NCBI RefSeq assembly: GCF_030816965.1
Contig: NZ_JAUSYQ010000002.1
Span: forward strand, 2,108,001-2,172,000
Reading direction: 5' to 3'
DNA from: Streptomyces canus
Lineage (GTDB): Bacteria > Actinomycetota > Actinomycetes > Streptomycetales > Streptomycetaceae
Length of the DNA: 64,000 nt
The notes under the pieces were generated by a model, which was not told where the DNA came from, did no database searches, and saw nothing but the letters and a program-made list of their open reading frames with translations. Numbering within the stretch: the stretch's first letter is position 1; every line of letters starts with the position of its first letter. Positions 25,109 to 33,097 of the stretch are shown here, one piece after another. The position numbers and the translations under genes were made by a program.

Positions 25109-25279
25109 CGCCCAAGACCGTTCGGGGCGTGCGGCTGAATGGGCTCACTCCTGCTCAGTCTTCAGGAACGGTGAGCGGAAGGGGCCGTGTCCATGCGGTG
25201 CACACTCCGGTGGGTGCGTGGGGACGTTGGCGGCTGAACATACTGACCGGACGGTATGGGGTCAACGGTTGTGCGGGAA

Positions 25280-25317
25280 GGTTGCCCGGAGCACCCGAGG
25301 TGGGGGTCCGGGCAACC
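25280..25317. terminator. Terminator downstream of the alcohol dehydrogenase gene
   Basis: GGTTGCCCGGA (25280-25290) and TCCGGGCAACC (25307-25317) form a perfect 11-bp stem with a 16-base loop. It starts 5 bp beyond the ADH stop, in position to end the ALDH/ADH transcript. Confidence 0.85.
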
Positions 25318-25322
25318 GTCGA

Positions 25323-26402
25323 TCAGAACACCACCAGCGCCCGGCCGCCCTTGCCCGCCAGCATGTTGTCGAACGCCGCCGGAATCCCGTCCAGCGCGAT
25401 CCGTTCCGTCACCAGGGCGCCGAGGTCCAGGCGGCCCGCCCGTACGTGCTCGGCGAGCACCGGGAGGTCCTCGGCCGGGTTCGAGTTGCCGTAGACACAG
25501 CCCGCGAGGGTGCGGCCCCAGTGGAAGAGCTCCAGGGCGTTGAAGGTGACCTGCTGGTCCTTGCCGCCGATGCCGACGACCGTCGTACGGCCGCCGCGGC
25601 GGGTGGAGTCCCAGGCCGTGCGGATGGTCGCCGCGCGGCCCACACACTCCACGGCGACGTCGACGCCCTGTTTGCCGGTGAGGCCCCTGATCTCGCGGGC
25701 CGTGTCATCGGAGGCGGTCACGTAGTCGGTGGCTCCGGCCGCGCGCGCCAACTCCTCCTTCTCCGGGGAGACATCGACCGCGACGATCCGCGAGGCGCCC
25801 GCGATCCGGGCCGCCTGGAGCGCGGCCAGGCCCACTCCCCCGACGCCGTACACCGCAACGGTCTCGCCCTCCTGGACCCGGGCCGCGTGGTGGACGGCTC
25901 CGTAGCCGGTGAGGACCGCGCAGCCCAGCAGGGCCGCGTCGGTGAGCGGGATGCCCTCGGGAAGGGGCAGGAGGCAGGACTGGGAGACGACCGTCTCCTC
26001 GGCGAACGCGGCGACGTTCAGGCCGGGGTGGAGGTCGGTGCCGTCGGCGGTGCGGGCGTAGACGTCCGCGGCGCCGTTGAGCGCGTTGGCGCACAGCCAG
26101 ACCTCACCGAGCGAGCAGGCATGGCAACTGCCGCAGGAAGGCGCCCAGTTGAGGACGACACCGGCGCCGGGCGCCACCCCGGTGACCCCCTCCCCCACGG
26201 CGACGACCGTGCCCGCGCCCTCGTGACCGAGGACGGCCGGGACGGGGACGCGCATGGTGCCGTTGGACAGGGACAGGTCGGAGTGGCAGACCCCGGCGGC
26301 GGCGAGACGGACCCTGACCTGGCCGGGACCGGGGTCGGGGAGGTCGATGTCGGTGACCTCCAAAGGAGCGCCCACGGCGGGAAGAACAGCGGCACGAACC
26401 AC
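25323..26402 (-). CDS. Zinc-dependent alcohol dehydrogenase (MDR family)
   Basis: The 359-residue medium-chain dehydrogenase has catalytic-zinc ligands in AAAGVCHSDL (Cys) and VLGHEGAG (His/Glu), and a four-cysteine structural-zinc lobe CGSCHACSLGEVWLC. The Rossmann motif VAVYGVGGVGLAALQAARIAGASRIVAVD has an Asp that favours NAD. It resembles class III / long-chain alcohol dehydrogenases. The start is GTG 26402, 11 bp after the aldehyde dehydrogenase stop, so the pair converts alcohol to aldehyde to acid. A clear terminator follows. Confidence 0.92.
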   Translation of the reverse strand: MVRAAVLPAVGAPLEVTDIDLPDPGPGQVRVRLAAAGVCHSDLSLSNGTMRVPVPAVLGHEGAGTVVAVGEGVTGVAPGAGVVLNWAPSCGSCHACSLGEVWLCANALNGAADVYARTADGTDLHPGLNVAAFAEETVVSQSCLLPLPEGIPLTDAALLGCAVLTGYGAVHHAARVQEGETVAVYGVGGVGLAALQAARIAGASRIVAVDVSPEKEELARAAGATDYVTASDDTAREIRGLTGKQGVDVAVECVGRAATIRTAWDSTRRGGRTTVVGIGGKDQQVTFNALELFHWGRTLAGCVYGNSNPAEDLPVLAEHVRAGRLDLGALVTERIALDGIPAAFDNMLAGKGGRALVVF

Positions 26403-26413
26403 GGGAAGGCTCC

Positions 26414-27802
26414 TCAGAACTGGAGGGACTTGGTCTGGAGGTACTCGGCGAGACCGTGCGAGCCGAGCTCGCGGCCCACCCCGGACTGCTTGTAACCGCC
26501 GAAGGGGGCAAGGGGGTTGAAGCGGCCGCCGTTGATGTCGACCTGGCCGGTGTCCATCCGCCGGGCGAAGGCCACCGCCTCCGACTCGTCGCCGGCCCAG
26601 ACGGCGCCGGCGAGGCCGTAGACCGTGCCGTTGGCGATGCGCAGGGCGTCCTCCTCGTCCTCGTAGCGCAGGACGGACAGGACCGGGCCGAAGATCTCCT
26701 CCTGCGCGATGGTCATATCGGGGGTGACGTCGGCGAAGACGGTCGGGGCGACGAAGTAGCCCTGGTCACGGGGGGATTCGGGGCCACCGGCGACCAGCCG
26801 GGCTCCCTCGGCCACGCCTTTCTCGATGTAACCGCGCACCCGTGCCTGCTGCTTGGCGCTGACGACGGGACCGATGCGCTCGCCGTACTTCGCGGCAGCC
26901 GCGGCGGCGAGTTCGACGGCCTCGTCGTACTGCTCGGTGTGCACCAGCATCCGGGTCCAGGCACTGCAGGTCTGGCCGGAGTTGGACATCACGTTGGCGA
27001 CGCCGACGTTGACCGCCTTGGCGAGGTCGGCGCTCGGCAGGATGACGTTGGCGGACTTGCCGCCGAGTTCCAGGGCGACCTTCTTCAGGGCGGCGCCGGC
27101 GGTCGCGCCGATCCGCCGTCCGACCGCGGCGGAGCCGGTGAAGGAGACCAGGTCCACGTCCGGGTGCTCGGCGAGCGCCTGCCCCGCGACCGGGCCGAGG
27201 CCGGTGACCAAGTTGAAGACGCCGGCCGGGACGCCGGCCTCGTGGACCGCCTCGGCGAAGAGCTGGGCGACCAGCGGGGTGTCCTCGGCGGGCTTGAGCA
27301 CGACCGTGCAGCCCGCGGCGAGGGCCGGGGCGACCTTGGCGACGATCTGGTGGAGCGGGTAGTTCCAGGGCGTGATCGCGCCGACCACGCCGATCGGCTC
27401 CTGGTGGACGGTGGAGTTGCCGACCTTCTCCTCGAAGGAATGCGTGACCGCTAGCTCCGCGTAGGAGGCGGCGACCGCGACGGGGAGGGCGGCGTGGACG
27501 TTCTGCGAGAACTTCAGGGGCGAGCCGAGCTCGGCGGTGACGGTCTCGGCGATCTCGTCCTTGCGTGCGGCCAGGACGTCCCGGAGGGCGGCCAGGCGGG
27601 CGGCCCGTTCGGCGGGTGCGGTCGCGGCCCAGGCCGGGAGGGCGGCGCGGGCGGCTCGTACGGCGATGTCCACGTCCTCGGCGGTGCCGGCCGGGACCCG
27701 GCCGATGACCTGTTCGTCGGCCGGGTTCACGACCTCGATCAGGTCCGGGCCGGTGGCCGGGCGCCACTCGCCGTCGATGTACATGCCGTCGTGCGCCTTC
27801 AT
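26414..27802 (-). CDS. NAD-dependent aldehyde dehydrogenase
   Basis: The 462-residue protein has all ALDH hallmarks: PWNYPLHQIVAKVAPALAAGCTVVLKPAEDTP, FTGSAAVGRRI, the general base in LELGGKSANVI, and the catalytic cysteine in SNSGQTCSAWTRM. PFGGYKQSGVGRELG is at the C-terminus. It oxidises an aldehyde, probably that produced by the downstream alcohol dehydrogenase. It is first in the two-gene operon, and a 19-bp palindrome 47 bp upstream is a likely repressor site. Confidence 0.93.
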   Translation of the reverse strand: MKAHDGMYIDGEWRPATGPDLIEVVNPADEQVIGRVPAGTAEDVDIAVRAARAALPAWAATAPAERAARLAALRDVLAARKDEIAETVTAELGSPLKFSQNVHAALPVAVAASYAELAVTHSFEEKVGNSTVHQEPIGVVGAITPWNYPLHQIVAKVAPALAAGCTVVLKPAEDTPLVAQLFAEAVHEAGVPAGVFNLVTGLGPVAGQALAEHPDVDLVSFTGSAAVGRRIGATAGAALKKVALELGGKSANVILPSADLAKAVNVGVANVMSNSGQTCSAWTRMLVHTEQYDEAVELAAAAAAKYGERIGPVVSAKQQARVRGYIEKGVAEGARLVAGGPESPRDQGYFVAPTVFADVTPDMTIAQEEIFGPVLSVLRYEDEEDALRIANGTVYGLAGAVWAGDESEAVAFARRMDTGQVDINGGRFNPLAPFGGYKQSGVGRELGSHGLAEYLQTKSLQF

Positions 27803-27848
27803 GGTGCGTCCTCCCGGGCTGGGCCGTGCGTGGTGTCGTCCGGCTCAT

Positions 27849-27867
27849 AAACTAGCGACGATAGTTT
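27849..27867. promoter_or_regulatory. Probable TetR-type operator before the ALDH/ADH operon
   Basis: AAACTAGCGACGATAGTTT is a 19-bp palindrome (8 of 9 pairs). It resembles the site at 21387 (AAATTAGCACTGCTAGTTT), sharing AAA-TAGC and TAGTTT with the same spacing. No regulator gene is adjacent, so a distant TetR, perhaps the one at 21433, may act here. Confidence 0.65.
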
Positions 27868-27903
27868 TTTCGCGCCAGAGCGGGACCGGACCGTCCACGG
27901 ACA

Positions 27904-28353
27904 TCAGAAGTCGGCGCGGGCCCGGTCGTCCACCCGACCCACGGATTCCTGCCCGAACGTCTTCTCGTACGCCCGCCGGACCTCCTCTGTCCTCCGGTCG
28001 CTCGCGAAGGCCCGCTCCACCGGATACAGCAGGATCAGCTCGTACGACCGCTCCTTCCAGATCCTCCCGCTCACGTCCCGCCACCGCCCGCGCCCGGACT
28101 GCACGGTCAGGCCGTCCGGGAAGCCGGGCGTGACCTCCTTGTCGACGAAGGCCATGAACTGCCGGTCGGTGACCGCCGGTCCCCCACCGGGCCGCTCGGT
28201 GCCGAAGAACAGCTGGGTCTCGACGTACGGCACCCCGTGCTCCGGCACCGAGGAGTCGGCCTCGGCGAGGGTGGCGTAGGCGGTGGGCGCGGCGGCGAGC
28301 AGGAGGGCGGCGCCGGTGAGGAGCGCCCTGGTGCTGGTGAGGTGCACGTTCAT
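27904..28353 (-). CDS. DUF3574 secreted protein
   Basis: The 149-residue protein has a leader MNVHLTSTRALLTGAALLLAAAPTAYA. Its mature domain, VPYVETQLFFGTERPGGGPAVTDRQFMAFVDKEVTPGFPDGLTV...ILLYP, matches DUF3574, a small family of exported proteins of unknown role. AGAGGTGC immediately precedes ATG 28353. Longer frames extend into the upstream repeats and are rejected. It stands alone. Confidence 0.85.
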   Translation of the reverse strand: MNVHLTSTRALLTGAALLLAAAPTAYATLAEADSSVPEHGVPYVETQLFFGTERPGGGPAVTDRQFMAFVDKEVTPGFPDGLTVQSGRGRWRDVSGRIWKERSYELILLYPVERAFASDRRTEEVRRAYEKTFGQESVGRVDDRARADF

Positions 28354-28429
28354 GCACCTCTGCCTAGCGGGACACCGCCACCGGGCCCGGCTGCCGCGCC
28401 CTCGGTTCACTCCACCAGGCCGAAGGCGT

Positions 28430-28720
28430 GCCGGGAGGGACGGCCGGGAGGGCGGTGCAGGGGTTGGGCGGGGGGCCGGGGCGAGCGGAGGCGGCACGGC
28501 GGATCGGCGGCGGGTGGGGGGCCGGGACGAACAGAGACAGCGCGACGGCGGGCCGGGGTGCGGGACGGACAGAGACGGCACGGCAGAACGACGACGGGCG
28601 GGGCCGGGACGAACAGAGACAGCACGGCAGAACGACAGCAGCCGGCGCCCAGGCACCCGCAAGCGACGCGGCAGAACGACGGCGGGCGGGGCCGAAGGAG
28701 GTGGCCGGCCGGCGGAGCGA
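28430..28720. repeat. GC-rich tandem-like repeat region
   Basis: The gene-free interval 28354-28763 contains imperfect ~40-bp direct repeats. GGGACG(A/G)ACAGAGAC occurs at about 28524, 28562 and 28606, and CGGCAGAACGAC at about 28581, 28625 and 28669, separated by GGCGGGCGGGGCCG runs. Several frames stay open across it only because of composition. No promoter-like sequence is evident. Confidence 0.6.
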
Positions 28721-28763
28721 TGGCGGGCCCCACGCCGAGCCGTACCCTCACCCACCCGGACCG

Positions 28764-30101
28764 TCACTCGTCCAGGTCCGGAAGGTGGTCCGGGGACGGG
28801 CAGATGCGTTCTCCGTGCTGGTCGAAGACGAAGAGGTGGGAGATGTCGACGAGGAGGGGGACCTGCATGCCGCGGCGGAGGTCGAGGTCCGGGGTGGTGC
28901 GGACGACGAGGTCACCGGGGAGGCGGGCGTCGGAGGGGGCGGGCTCGGGGCCCGAGTCCGGCGGGTCCTCCAGGACCACCACCGGGCCCGCCCGCAGGGA
29001 GCCCGCGCGATCCCGCAGACGCTCCAGCACCGTGCCGTCGCGGCGGCGCCGCCGGGTCGGCCGTGGAGCGGGCCGCGGGGCCTCCAGGTCGGGGACGAGA
29101 GCCGGGCGGGAGCCGGTGTTGAAGTGGACGAGGACCTCGTGGCCCTGGAACTCCACGTGCTCCACCAGGCCGGTGATCGGCATCTCGCCCGGACGCGCGG
29201 AGGTCCGTTTGGCGATGCGGATCGCCTCCGACCGCAGGCCCACGATCACCTCGCGGCCCTGCTGGACGCGGAGCAACTGGTGGTCCAGGGAGAGGGGTTC
29301 GGGCAGCCGCAGGTACTGCTTGCCGAGGCTGATGGTCATCGCGCCGTCCAGCGGAGCCCGGACCAGGCCGCGCAGGAGGTTGATGCGCGGGGTCCCGATG
29401 AAGGCGGCGACGAAGACGTTGCGCGGCAGCGCGTACACCGAGCGCGGGGTGCCGACCTGCTGGAGAACTCCGACGCGCAGCACGGCGACCCGGTCGCCGA
29501 GCGACATGGCCTCGGCCTGGTCGTGCGTGACGTAGACCGTGGTGACGCCCAACTCCCGCGTGAGCCCGGCTATTTCGGCGCGCAGGTGGTTGCGGAGCTT
29601 GGCGTCCAGGTTGGACAGCGGCTCGTCCATCAGGAAGGCGGAGGGGTGGCGGGAGATGGCCCGGCCCATCGCCACCCGCTGGCGTTCGCCGCCGGAGAGC
29701 TGGCCCGGGTAGCGGTCGAGGAGGTCCTCGATGCCCAACATGCGGGCGGTGGCGTCCACGCGTGCGCGTGGATCCTCATTGGGGGCCTCGATGCGCAGCG
29801 GGAAGCCGATGTTCCCCCGGCTGGTCATGTTGGGGTAGAGGGCGAAGTTCTGGAACACCATCGCCATCCGCCGCTCGGCGGGCAGCAGGTCGTTGCCGTA
29901 CTCGCCGTCGAGTCGGAGCTCGCCCTCGGTGATCTCCTCCAGACCGGCGATCATCCTGAGCACGGTGGATTTTCCGCAGCCGGAGGGGCCGAGCAGGACG
30001 AGGAACTCGCCGGGCGCGATGTCCAGCGAGAGCCGGTCCACCACCCGGATTCCTCGCGTGTAGGTCTTGCTCACGTCGTGCAAGGAGATGGCGCGTGTCA
30101 T
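28764..30101 (-). CDS. Sugar-type ABC transporter ATP-binding protein (MsiK/UgpC-like)
   Basis: The 445-residue ATPase has Walker A GPSGCGKST (residue ~38), Q-loop MVFQNFALYPNM, signature LSGGERQRVAMGRAISR, Walker B AFLMDEPLSNLDA and the switch VTHDQ. The C-terminal OB/TOBE domain (residues ~240 on) is extended by an arginine/proline-rich insert (ALVPDLEAPRPAPRPTRRRRR). It is therefore about 60 residues longer than MsiK-type proteins (~380). No permease or binding protein is nearby, so it probably energises importers encoded elsewhere, as MsiK does. Confidence 0.9.
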   Translation of the reverse strand: MTRAISLHDVSKTYTRGIRVVDRLSLDIAPGEFLVLLGPSGCGKSTVLRMIAGLEEITEGELRLDGEYGNDLLPAERRMAMVFQNFALYPNMTSRGNIGFPLRIEAPNEDPRARVDATARMLGIEDLLDRYPGQLSGGERQRVAMGRAISRHPSAFLMDEPLSNLDAKLRNHLRAEIAGLTRELGVTTVYVTHDQAEAMSLGDRVAVLRVGVLQQVGTPRSVYALPRNVFVAAFIGTPRINLLRGLVRAPLDGAMTISLGKQYLRLPEPLSLDHQLLRVQQGREVIVGLRSEAIRIAKRTSARPGEMPITGLVEHVEFQGHEVLVHFNTGSRPALVPDLEAPRPAPRPTRRRRRDGTVLERLRDRAGSLRAGPVVVLEDPPDSGPEPAPSDARLPGDLVVRTTPDLDLRRGMQVPLLVDISHLFVFDQHGERICPSPDHLPDLDE

Positions 30102-30273
30102 GATGGTGCCCCCGAGGGCTGAATCAGGCGCTGGTGCTCCGCGGTCGAGAGGCCCCGGGCGGGTCGTACGGGGCTGTGAGTCACGGAAGTTAACGGAATG
30201 CGCCCGGTCGGGGGAAGGGACTGGGCGGTATCAGACGCTCCAGTCCAGCCAGTGAGAAAACGGACGGCCGGAT

Positions 30274-31086
30274 TCAGCGGGCCGTCGTGCTCTTCGGTGG
30301 CCGCGGCTCACGGATCTTGGTGAGGTGGGCGAACACGACGACGTTGCTGGTGTAGCCCGTCCGCCACTTGAAGAGTCCACCGCAGGTGATCACGCGGAGC
30401 TCCGGGCGCCGGGCCGGACCGTAGACCTCCTTGTCGGGGAAGCCCTCCTTGTCGAAGACCTTCACCCGGTCCACGGTGTAGACGGCGGTACGGCCGTCCG
30501 CGCGCCCCGCCTCGATCACTCTGCCGGGCTTCACCTGGGCGAGCGCGGCGAAGACGGCGGGGCCGGTCCTGGTGTCGCGGTGGCCGACGGCGATCGCCGT
30601 GCCGGGCTCGCCGGGCGTGGGGCCGCCCTGGTACCAGCCCACGAGTTTCGGTTTGTCCACCGGTGGTGTCGCCAACTCCCGTCCCTTGATGAGCCCGAGG
30701 CCCGTGATGGGGGCGTCGATACCCAGGGACGGGATGCGGAAGGCCGTCGGCCGGGACCTGGGCAGCGTGCGGGGAGGGGGCGTGCGGGTGGGCGTGGCGA
30801 GGGCGGAGGGGGCCGGCCCACGGGCCACCTCGGTCTCCGGACCATCGGCCACCCCGGTCTCCGAACCATCGGCCACCCCGGTCTCCGAACCATCGGCCAC
30901 CCCGGCGTCCGGACCGGCGGCCGCCACGGTGCCCTGGCCGCCGGGCCCGTACGGCGCGGTCGACTTGTGGTCACCGGTGCACCGGACCCCCACCGTCACC
31001 AGGACGACCGTGAACAGGGCCGTCCTGGTGAGGCGGTAGGCGCGGGTCCGGTACCAGGGCCTGCGTCTGCGCCTACGCGGCGCCAT
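30274..31086 (-). CDS. Class F sortase
   Basis: The 270-residue protein has an arginine-rich cytosolic N-terminus (RRRRRRPWYRTRAY), a single membrane anchor (~20-35), a low-complexity stalk and a sortase barrel. Catalytic residues are visible: His in IAVGHRDTRTG, Cys in LRVITCGGLF and Arg in KWRTGYTSNVVVFAHL. Class F enzymes of actinobacteria anchor proteins to the cell wall. The stalk contains three tandem 8-residue copies of VADGSETG type. ATG 31086 overlaps the upstream gene by 14 bp, so the presumed substrate and the sortase are coupled. Confidence 0.92.
   Translation of the reverse strand: MAPRRRRRRPWYRTRAYRLTRTALFTVVLVTVGVRCTGDHKSTAPYGPGGQGTVAAAGPDAGVADGSETGVADGSETGVADGPETEVARGPAPSALATPTRTPPPRTLPRSRPTAFRIPSLGIDAPITGLGLIKGRELATPPVDKPKLVGWYQGGPTPGEPGTAIAVGHRDTRTGPAVFAALAQVKPGRVIEAGRADGRTAVYTVDRVKVFDKEGFPDKEVYGPARRPELRVITCGGLFKWRTGYTSNVVVFAHLTKIREPRPPKSTTAR
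30841..30912. repeat. 24-bp minisatellite in the sortase stalk
   Basis: Three 24-bp units starting at 30841, 30865 and 30889 read ACCATCGGCCACCCCGGTCT plus CCGA, the last with one substitution near its end. They encode the in-frame 8-residue repeats of the sortase stalk, so unit gain or loss would change stalk length without a frameshift. Confidence 0.88.
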
Positions 31087-31732
31087 TGGGCCGACGGCGG
31101 TTCAGCCGGAAGTACGCAACACCGCCGACCGCCACCAGGCCGACGACTCCCGCGGCGGTCACCGGCGTGAACGCGGCCGCGGTGTCGACGAGACCGCCGC
31201 CGCCCGCGTGCACACCGCCCTTCGGGCCGTTGGGGTCGTTCTTGCCCCAGCCCGCGCCGTCGCTCTGCCGGTCCTCGATCTGGTCGCCCGGCCGGTGCTC
31301 CCCGCCGCGCTTGCCGTCGTGACAGTGGACGCGGAACACCTTCTCCTTGGGGGCGCCCGCCACGATCCAGGTGATCTTGTACTGCCCGTCCGCCATCCCC
31401 AGCGGGTCGGTGTGACCGGCGCCCCCCGCGAGCTGGACGGCGCCGGCGACGGTGGCGGCGCTGGGCAGCGGAGGCTGTGGCGTGATGGTGTAGGCGATGG
31501 TGGTGAGGCCGTCGAAGTTGACGGCATCCAGGTAGAACTTGCAGACCTTGGGATCATCGTCCGAGGCGCCGGGAAGCACGCCCACGCGGTGGATCCGGAT
31601 GTCGCCGTTCTCGCCCGCGGCCGACGCGGTCGGCGCCGCCACCCACGACGCGCCGGCCGCGGCGAGGGCGGTGAGGACGACAGTTGCGCCCGCGCGAACG
31701 CGGAAGGTACGTGGGAGTGTCAGGGTGGGCAT
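31073..31732 (-). CDS. Exported membrane-anchored protein, probable sortase partner
   Basis: The 219-residue protein has a signal peptide (RVRAGATVVLTALAAAGASWVAAPTASA) and an extracellular beta-rich domain with two cysteines (VCKFYLD, VHCHDG). A glycine/asparagine-rich stalk and a C-terminal hydrophobic helix with basic tail (VTAAGVVGLVAVGGVAYFRLNRRRP) follow. This is the architecture of a wall-anchored sortase substrate, but no LPxTG or LAxTG is present. The segment before the helix reads GGGGLVDTAAAFTP, which could be a variant sorting motif. It overlaps the sortase start by 14 bp. Function of the domain unknown. Confidence 0.75.
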   Translation of the reverse strand: MPTLTLPRTFRVRAGATVVLTALAAAGASWVAAPTASAAGENGDIRIHRVGVLPGASDDDPKVCKFYLDAVNFDGLTTIAYTITPQPPLPSAATVAGAVQLAGGAGHTDPLGMADGQYKITWIVAGAPKEKVFRVHCHDGKRGGEHRPGDQIEDRQSDGAGWGKNDPNGPKGGVHAGGGGLVDTAAAFTPVTAAGVVGLVAVGGVAYFRLNRRRPNGAA

Positions 31733-31833
31733 GCGCGCTCCTCCGATTCAGACGATTTCCATACAAATCGCTCTTTCGGCAGCACTCTCCTTTATGCGCG
31801 CAACGGTCGGACGCATCGACGCCCGGCGCGCCG

Positions 31834-33072
31834 TCAGATATCGCTCGTGCGGCGCAATCCCGGGCGTTTCGACCGCTTTCCAGCGTCCGGCCCGGTCCTT
31901 TCGGGCGGCCCCGGCGACCGCAGCGCCACCCCCGCCGAGACCAGCAGCAACGTCCCGAGCATCACGAACGGCGCCGCCGCGCCCGCGACCCCCGCGACCA
32001 GGCCCGCGGTGGCCGGTGCGGCGACCTGGCCGAGACGGTTGCCGGTCAGCCGCAGGGCGAGCGCGGTGGAGCGGGCGCCGTCGGGGGCGGCCTGGACGAC
32101 CGTCGTCATGGACAGCGGCTGTCCGACGCCGAGGCAGAAGCCGAGCACGGCGAGCATGGCGGCCAGCGCCCACACCGGGACCGGCAGCGCGATGCCCGCG
32201 CACAGCAGGGCCGCCAGCAGACACGTCACGGTCAGGAGCAACGCGCGCCCCAGCAGCCGTAGCAGAGGAGTCAGCACCAGGCGGCAGGCGATGGTGGCGG
32301 CCGCGCGCAGGCTCAGCAGCAGGCCGATCACCGAGGGGGCGATGCCCCGGTGTTCGCCGACCACCGGAAGGTACGCGGTGAGGATGTCCGTGGCGGACAG
32401 CACGGACAGGCTCACGAAGATCCCCCCGGGTACACCCCGGGACCGCAGGATGTGCCCGACGGGAACCCGGTCGGCCTGTCCGGTACGGGACTTGGCCGCC
32501 GTGTCGCGGTGCTCGATGCGCCACAACGACGTGCACGCCACCGCCGCCCCGGCGCCCGCGACGAGCAGCGCCAGCGCACTCGTGCCCGCCATGTCGGAGC
32601 CGCCGATCAGCGCGCCTGCCGCGATCGGGCCGATCAGCTGGCCGAGGGAGGCGCCGATGGTGAAGTGGCCGAAGTTGCGGTCCTGTTCGTGCGGGGCGGA
32701 CTGGCGGGCGACGAGTGACTGGGCACCGATGACGAAGCTGAGGTGGCCGAGGCCCATCACCCCGCTCCAGACCGCCATCGTCCAGAGCGAGTCGGCGAGG
32801 CCGCTGAGCGCGCAGCCGCCGGAGATCAGGACCACACCGACGGGCAGCAGCGGCGCACAACGCCCGTGATCCGTACGGCGGCCCAGCGGGACCGCCGCGA
32901 ACAGCGGGAGCAGCGCGTAGACACCGGCGATGACACCGATCGCCCGCTCGTCCGCGCCCAATGCGAGGGCCCGGTAGGAGACGGCGGGCCGGGCCATCGA
33001 CACCGCCCCCTGCGCGAAGCTGAAGGCGATGACGAGGCGGAGCAGCCAGCCGCGGTTCCCACCGGGCGCCAT
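31834..33072 (-). CDS. MFS transporter
   Basis: The 412-residue protein has about twelve transmembrane helices. The MFS loop 2-3 motif is present in reduced form (PLGRRTDHGR) and there is a GQLIGPIAAGALIGG segment in helix 5, as in DHA1-type drug or sugar exporters. A basic tail follows the last helix. It starts 25 bp after the citrate-transporter stop on the same strand, so both may be one transcript. The substrate is unknown; tricarboxylate or siderophore traffic is a context-based possibility only. Confidence 0.85.
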   Translation of the reverse strand: MAPGGNRGWLLRLVIAFSFAQGAVSMARPAVSYRALALGADERAIGVIAGVYALLPLFAAVPLGRRTDHGRCAPLLPVGVVLISGGCALSGLADSLWTMAVWSGVMGLGHLSFVIGAQSLVARQSAPHEQDRNFGHFTIGASLGQLIGPIAAGALIGGSDMAGTSALALLVAGAGAAVACTSLWRIEHRDTAAKSRTGQADRVPVGHILRSRGVPGGIFVSLSVLSATDILTAYLPVVGEHRGIAPSVIGLLLSLRAAATIACRLVLTPLLRLLGRALLLTVTCLLAALLCAGIALPVPVWALAAMLAVLGFCLGVGQPLSMTTVVQAAPDGARSTALALRLTGNRLGQVAAPATAGLVAGVAGAAAPFVMLGTLLLVSAGVALRSPGPPERTGPDAGKRSKRPGLRRTSDI

Positions 33073-33097
33073 GGTTCGAGTCCTCCGTGGAAGCAGG

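Noticed and set aside
24830..25138. Possible gene in the region beside the truncated MFS
   Set aside because: The frame has no ribosome site or recognisable domain, and it crosses the REP-like palindrome.
28354..28763. Open frames continuing the DUF3574 gene upstream or running across the repeats
   Set aside because: They are built from the GC-rich direct repeats. The DUF3574 signal peptide and AGAGGTGC fix the start at 28353.
30841..30912. Three 24-bp direct repeats as a CRISPR array
   Set aside because: The units are adjacent with no spacers and encode in-frame stalk residues of the sortase. No cas genes are near.
33063..33074. GGTTCGAGTCC as a tRNA T-arm
   Set aside because: It overlaps the start codon of the MFS gene. 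No acceptor, D- or anticodon stem can be built around it.
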